A program made the position numbers and the translations under genes. Under the pieces are notes generated by a model that was given only the letters and a program-made list of their open reading frames with translations, did not search any database and had not been told where the DNA came from. 19,080 nucleotides of DNA from Bacillota bacterium (GTDB taxonomy: Bacteria > Bacillota > Clostridia > Lachnospirales > Lachnospiraceae): the NCBI GenBank assembly GCA_023387655.1, contig JAEWHR010000147.1, forward strand, positions 1-19,080. Direction: 5' to 3'. Of this stretch, positions 15,630-19,080 are shown piece by piece (position 1 is the stretch's first letter; every line of letters starts with the position of its first letter).

Positions 15630-16659
15630 TGGATTCTCCTCCTTTACATCCGTTGCATTCATGGCCTGTACACGCAAAGCAGCTGATTTGATGGTTATTT
15701 CCGATATCTACTAATTCTGGGCTCTTTACGTTACATAGTCCTTCAATACGGTCTTTACATCGTTCATAAAATCCACATCCAGGTGGTAAATTAAGAGCAA
15801 GTGGAACCGTTCCTTCAATAGAGAATAAACGCTCTGCCTTCTTGGCACCTATTTTATGAACAGAACCAATCAACCCTTGTGTGTATGGATGCAATGGTCT
15901 ATTGTATATTTCCTCAACCGGAGCAGTTTCTACAATCTTACCAAGATACATAACCGCTACACGGTCACACATCTTAGCTACTGTTCCAAGATCGTGAGTG
16001 ATAAATAAGATTGACATATGAAGATCCTTTTGAAGTTCCTTCATTAACTCCAAAATCTGAGCCTGTATGGTAACATCAAGTGCTGTTGTTGGTTCATCCG
16101 CAATCAGCATTCGAGGATTACAAACAAGAGCCATAGCAATAAGTGCACGTTGTAACATACCACCAGAGAACTCATGCGGATATTGATCATATCGTTTTTC
16201 TGCGTTGGCAATACCAACTTTTTTCATCATTTCAAGAGAAATTTCCTTTGACTTTTTCCTGTCTTTTGTTATATGCAATCTGGTACACTCATTGATCTGA
16301 TTACCAATGGTGTACATAGGTGAAAATGCAACCATTGGCTCCTGAAAAATCATTGAAATCTGTTTTCCACGAATATCTCTAATTTCTTTTCCTCTTGGCT
16401 TTAATTTTAATAAATCAACTTTTCCCCCAGATGTTGTATCAAAGATAATTTCACCTTCTGGATGACACTTACGATCATTGATTCCAAGGATTGCTTTACT
16501 AGTTAGTGATTTACCACATCCGGATTCCCCAACAAGCCCTAAAGTTTCTCCCTTTTTAATATGAAAATCTACTCCGCGCACTGCTGTCAGGGTACCTTCA
16601 TCCATCTTTATATTAATTTTGAGGTCTTTTACCTCAATTACTGTCTCTTTGTTGTCCAT
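15622..16659 (-). CDS. Opp/Dpp-type ABC importer, ATP-binding subunit (OppD/DppD class)
   Basis: A 345-residue ATPase, first of the two nucleotide-binding subunits. Walker A is GESGCGKS (44-51), the signature is FSGGMLQRALIAMAL and Walker B is MLIADEPTTALD, with FITHDLGTVA after it. The C-terminal region includes the proline-rich PLHPYTQGLIGS (oligo_HPY) and a Cys-rich tail CGFYERCKDRIEGLC ending in CFACTGHECNGC, richer in cysteine than most. The frame extends to 16713 inside the permease gene, but GGGG 7 nt before the ATG at 16659 and the alignment of the N terminus favour 16659, which lies 16 nt after the permease stop. The pair of dissimilar ATPases is standard for Opp and Dpp systems. Confidence 0.92.
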   Translation of the reverse strand: MDNKETVIEVKDLKINIKMDEGTLTAVRGVDFHIKKGETLGLVGESGCGKSLTSKAILGINDRKCHPEGEIIFDTTSGGKVDLLKLKPRGKEIRDIRGKQISMIFQEPMVAFSPMYTIGNQINECTRLHITKDRKKSKEISLEMMKKVGIANAEKRYDQYPHEFSGGMLQRALIAMALVCNPRMLIADEPTTALDVTIQAQILELMKELQKDLHMSILFITHDLGTVAKMCDRVAVMYLGKIVETAPVEEIYNRPLHPYTQGLIGSVHKIGAKKAERLFSIEGTVPLALNLPPGCGFYERCKDRIEGLCNVKSPELVDIGNNHQISCFACTGHECNGCKGGESNE

Positions 16660-16675
16660 AGATTTTCCCCCATTT

Positions 16676-17794
16676 CTACTTATAAGGATCGGCAGCATCA
16701 CGCAAACCATCACCCAAGAAGTTAAATGCTAAAACAGTAATAATTACAGCAAATAACGGAATTAATCTCCAAGGATATATCGCAATACTTGTGATTGTCT
16801 TTGTTTCTTCTAGCAAAACACCCCAACTTGTAGCAGGTGATCTAATTCCAAGTCCTAAGAAGCTCATAGAAGTCTCCCCGATTATCATGCTTGGGATACC
16901 AAGAGTTAAGTTTACAATTAAGTAACTCATAAAACCTGGAACCATATGCTTCCAAATAATCTTAATATCACTTACACCGGCAAGCCTTGCTGCCATAATG
17001 TAGTCTTCATTTCTAAGAGAGATAAATTTACCACGAACCACTCTGGCAAGTCCTGTCCATGAGATAAAGGATAGGATAATTGTTATGTATAGATAAACTT
17101 GAATGGTAGATATATTCGCCGGAATAGCTGCAGATAAAGCCATCCATAACGGAATCGTGGGCAATGAAGATAACATTTCTATGATTCTTTGGATTACGTT
17201 ATCAATCAGTCCACCAAAGTAACCCGAGATACCACCAAGTAAGATACCTAGTAAGAAACTAATTGCAGTACCCACAAATGGTATCGTCAGCGATATCTGG
17301 CTTCCTATGAGCATACGCGAAAATAAGTCTCTACCCATAGAATCTGCGCCAAATAGATAAATCTTACCACCCGCTTCAGTACCAAACAAGTGAATATCAG
17401 TTTCAAAAAGTCCGAATAATTTGTACTTAGAACCCTGAACAAATAACTTCACCTTATAAATTTCACTGGTGTCTTCGGTGTAAACCTTACGTTTTGTTTC
17501 TGGATCACGTTCCATCTTAATACCATAAACAAACGGCCCCTTAAAATCTCCTTCGTGAAACATATGGATTTTTGTTGGCTGCATATTCATTGTTTTAGAA
17601 TCATAAGATACTAAATCGTACGGTGCAATAAAATTTGCAAACAATGCGACAAAATATAGAAATCCCAGCAGGAATATACTGATTTTTGCCAATCTATGTT
17701 TCATTAACTTTTTTCCCATTAAAGACCATTGAGAAGCAAGGTAGTAGTCTTCTTCATTTTTTACTTTCTTCTTAAATAATGCCAAATTACTCAC
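16676..17794 (-). CDS. ABC importer permease (OppC/DppC class) with an enlarged external domain
   Basis: A 372-residue membrane permease, longer than the usual 300. After the first membrane segment (about 36-56) comes an extra extracytoplasmic stretch of some 85 residues (about 60-145), then LFGADSMGRDLFSRMLIGSQ, the standard OppC entry to the transport domain. The coupling motif is EDYIMAARLAGVSDIKIIWKH, where the ATPase binds. Five further hydrophobic segments follow, and the protein ends GDGLRDAADPYK, as the family does. Start uncertain: GTG at 17794 overlaps the preceding permease by 8 nt but is only 4 nt from GGAG, while a TTG at 17785 is 8 nt from AGGAG. Similar long OppC proteins occur in importers of oligosaccharides in Thermotoga-type systems, which is only a hint here. 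Confidence 0.92.
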   Translation of the reverse strand: MSNLALFKKKVKNEEDYYLASQWSLMGKKLMKHRLAKISIFLLGFLYFVALFANFIAPYDLVSYDSKTMNMQPTKIHMFHEGDFKGPFVYGIKMERDPETKRKVYTEDTSEIYKVKLFVQGSKYKLFGLFETDIHLFGTEAGGKIYLFGADSMGRDLFSRMLIGSQISLTIPFVGTAISFLLGILLGGISGYFGGLIDNVIQRIIEMLSSLPTIPLWMALSAAIPANISTIQVYLYITIILSFISWTGLARVVRGKFISLRNEDYIMAARLAGVSDIKIIWKHMVPGFMSYLIVNLTLGIPSMIIGETSMSFLGLGIRSPATSWGVLLEETKTITSIAIYPWRLIPLFAVIITVLAFNFLGDGLRDAADPYK

Positions 17795-18785
17795 TCCTCT
17801 CCGAATATCTAATTCTAGGATCTAACCATGCCAATACAATATCAGAAAGTAATGTACCTATTACTACAAGGATTGCTTGAACAAGTAAGATTGTCCCCGC
17901 CAGATACATATCCTGGGTTTTTAAAGCATCATATAACACTGGTCCTTGAATTGCCAGATTCATTACAATTGCAGAAATAGTTGACCCGGAGAATATACTT
18001 GATAAAGAACCAGCCAATCCGCTCACTACTGGATTTAGCGCTGCTCTTAAACAGTATTTATAAGTGATTGTCTTCTCTGAAACACCTTTTGCTCTCGCTG
18101 TTAAGGTATATTGTTTCATCGACTCATCTAACATTTGTGCTCTTACAGTACGTATAACGCCACAAGTTCCTGATGTACCAATTACAATCGTAGGAATAAT
18201 CATATGTTTTAAAAACTGCGGAAAATTATATAAATGAATACCATTCTGCAACATTTCTGTTGAGAACAAACCGATCAATGGGTCCCCTGTCCATTGAAAT
18301 GATCCATACATTAATAGAATTGCTACTAAAAAGTTCGGTGTTGCCATACCCAAAAATCCAATTGCGGTAAATACATAATCTCCTACTGAATATTGATGAA
18401 GTGCACTGTAGATACCAATTGGGATTGAAACAAGATAAGTAAAAAGCATAATGGTTAATGATACAATGATTGTCAGAGGCAATCGATCCATTATTACACT
18501 CCATACTGGTCTTGAGTAAGCGAAGGAATATCCAAAATCTCCTTTTGTAACGATATTCTTCATCCATTGAAGATACTGAATATACCAGGGACTATCAAGG
18601 CCATACTGAGCTCTTAACGATGCTATATCTTGAGCGGTAAACACCTCACCCTCAGCTGACATTCTTGAAACATAACTCGTTACATAATCTCCTTCCGGTA
18701 ATTGAATGATAAAAAAGATTGCGATGGATATTAATAATACCGTAGGGATAAAAACTAGTATTCTCTTCAAGATGTACTTTAACAT
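17787..18785 (-). CDS. ABC importer permease (OppB/DppB class)
   Basis: A 332-residue membrane permease and partner of the 16676-17794 protein. It opens with the characteristic LKYILKRILVFIPTVLLISI membrane segment, has an external loop with the GLDSPWYIQYLQWMKN pattern, and six membrane segments overall. The ATPase-coupling motif is MKQYTLTARAKGVSEKTITYK. The C terminus SDIVLAWLDPRIRY is a hallmark of OppB. ATG at 18785 has GGAGG 7 nt upstream. It is the first permease gene after the binding-protein gene, separated from it by 160 nt containing a hairpin; the end of the frame overlaps the next permease start. Confidence 0.95.
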   Translation of the reverse strand: MLKYILKRILVFIPTVLLISIAIFFIIQLPEGDYVTSYVSRMSAEGEVFTAQDIASLRAQYGLDSPWYIQYLQWMKNIVTKGDFGYSFAYSRPVWSVIMDRLPLTIIVSLTIMLFTYLVSIPIGIYSALHQYSVGDYVFTAIGFLGMATPNFLVAILLMYGSFQWTGDPLIGLFSTEMLQNGIHLYNFPQFLKHMIIPTIVIGTSGTCGVIRTVRAQMLDESMKQYTLTARAKGVSEKTITYKYCLRAALNPVVSGLAGSLSSIFSGSTISAIVMNLAIQGPVLYDALKTQDMYLAGTILLVQAILVVIGTLLSDIVLAWLDPRIRYSERSE

Positions 18786-18844
18786 GTTTGCCCCTCCTTT
18801 CCTTATACTATAGAAAGCTTACTACGCCATCTTACATTTGTCAT

Positions 18845-18913
18845 AAAAAGTCTAGAAGGCAGATTGACTAGGAATCAAAGGCTCAACGCTTCACTATGTC
18901 ATCTGCCTTCTAG
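18845..18913 (-). terminator. Hairpin between binding-protein and permease genes, probable partial terminator
   Basis: CTAGAAGGCAGAT (18852-18864) and its exact inverse (18901-18913) form a 13-bp stem around a 36-nt loop. On the minus strand the stem is followed by ACTTTTTATG, a short T-run. Such structures after a binding-protein gene commonly let only part of the transcript continue into the membrane and ATPase genes, keeping the binding protein in excess. Confidence 0.7.
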
Positions 18914-18945
18914 CTAATATTTATAGGTCAAATTTAATTTTTGTG

Positions 18946-19080
18946 TTATTCAGCAAAATAGCAATTTTGTAAATGAGCAATTCCAAGTCCTCTAAACTCA
19001 TCACAATATACTGAAACATCTGGGAAGTTCATAATCTTCTTGTTTTTCGCAAGTAAAACTGGAGTATCTGACATGTAACC
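18946..19080 (-). CDS. Family 5 extracellular solute-binding protein, C-terminal end (runs off the right edge)
   Basis: The minus-strand frame is open from the right edge to a TAA at 18948-18946 and gives the last 44 residues, starting GYMSDTPVLLAKNKK and containing CDEFRGLGIAHLQNCYFAE at the end. The stretch TPVLLAKNK resembles the last strands of family 5 (oligopeptide/dipeptide/oligosaccharide) binding proteins, where the final segment closes on the permease-facing lobe. Assignment rests mostly on position: this gene precedes oppB-class and oppC-class permeases on the same strand. Its substrate cannot be read from this fragment. Confidence 0.7.
   Translation of the reverse strand, partial: GYMSDTPVLLAKNKKIMNFPDVSVYCDEFRGLGIAHLQNCYFAE

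Noticed and set aside
15630..15677. Upstream ATG extension of the OppF-class ATPase
   Set aside because: The extension lies inside the preceding gene and lacks a ribosome-binding site, whereas the ATG at 15629 has GGAGGAG at ideal spacing.
18845..18913. Small transposable element (MITE) suggested by the 13-bp inverted ends
   Set aside because: Only 62 bp from arm to arm, no flanking target duplication seen, and position and T-run fit a terminator better.

Overview
The window looks like chromosomal DNA from a low-GC, anaerobic Firmicute that uses plant sugars. A Lachnospiraceae member related to Lachnoclostridium (Clostridium) phytofermentans would fit, but this is inferred from AT-rich sequence, strong GGAGG ribosome-binding sites, several GTG/TTG starts and gene content, not from a marker gene. 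The layout is dense, with no RNA genes, CRISPR or mobile elements seen.

Region 1 (1-5998) is a myo-inositol catabolism locus. On the minus strand, in transcription order, lie iolJ, iolC, iolB and the start of iolD, which runs off the left edge. Upstream of iolJ is a minus-strand DeoR-family regulator (iolR-like), and divergent from it is iolG on the plus strand. IolG oxidises inositol; IolD opens the ring of a later intermediate; IolB isomerises 5-deoxyglucuronate; IolC phosphorylates the product; IolJ cleaves it to dihydroxyacetone phosphate and malonic semialdehyde. The dehydratase IolE and the semialdehyde dehydrogenase IolA are not in the window. The iolJ and iolG promoter regions share a GTTAACAAWAAT box, the best operator candidate.

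Region 2 (6099-7832) holds one plus-strand gene behind iolG for a 551-residue cytoplasmic protein of unknown function with motifs reminiscent of (alpha/alpha)-toroid polysaccharide lyases, closed by a strong terminator. Next to it (7851 to about 8090) is a degenerate tandem repeat of about 46 bp that runs into the 3' end of the GH28 gene.

Region 3 (8069-14006, minus strand) carries, in transcription order, an MgtC-family membrane protein, an unrecognised 226-residue protein, a GH38 alpha-mannosidase and a GH28 polygalacturonase-like enzyme. Neither glycosidase has a signal peptide, so both probably act on imported oligosaccharides.

Region 4 (14087-19080, minus strand) is an Opp/Dpp-type ABC importer: the C-terminal end of a family 5 binding protein, a terminator-like hairpin, two permeases, two ATPases, then a HAD-like protein. 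Clustering with intracellular glycosidases makes an oligosaccharide substrate plausible, but peptides cannot be excluded.

Most of the window is interpretable from known families. The least explained parts are the 6099-7754 protein, the 46-bp repeats, the 226-residue protein and several inverted repeats in the iol control regions.
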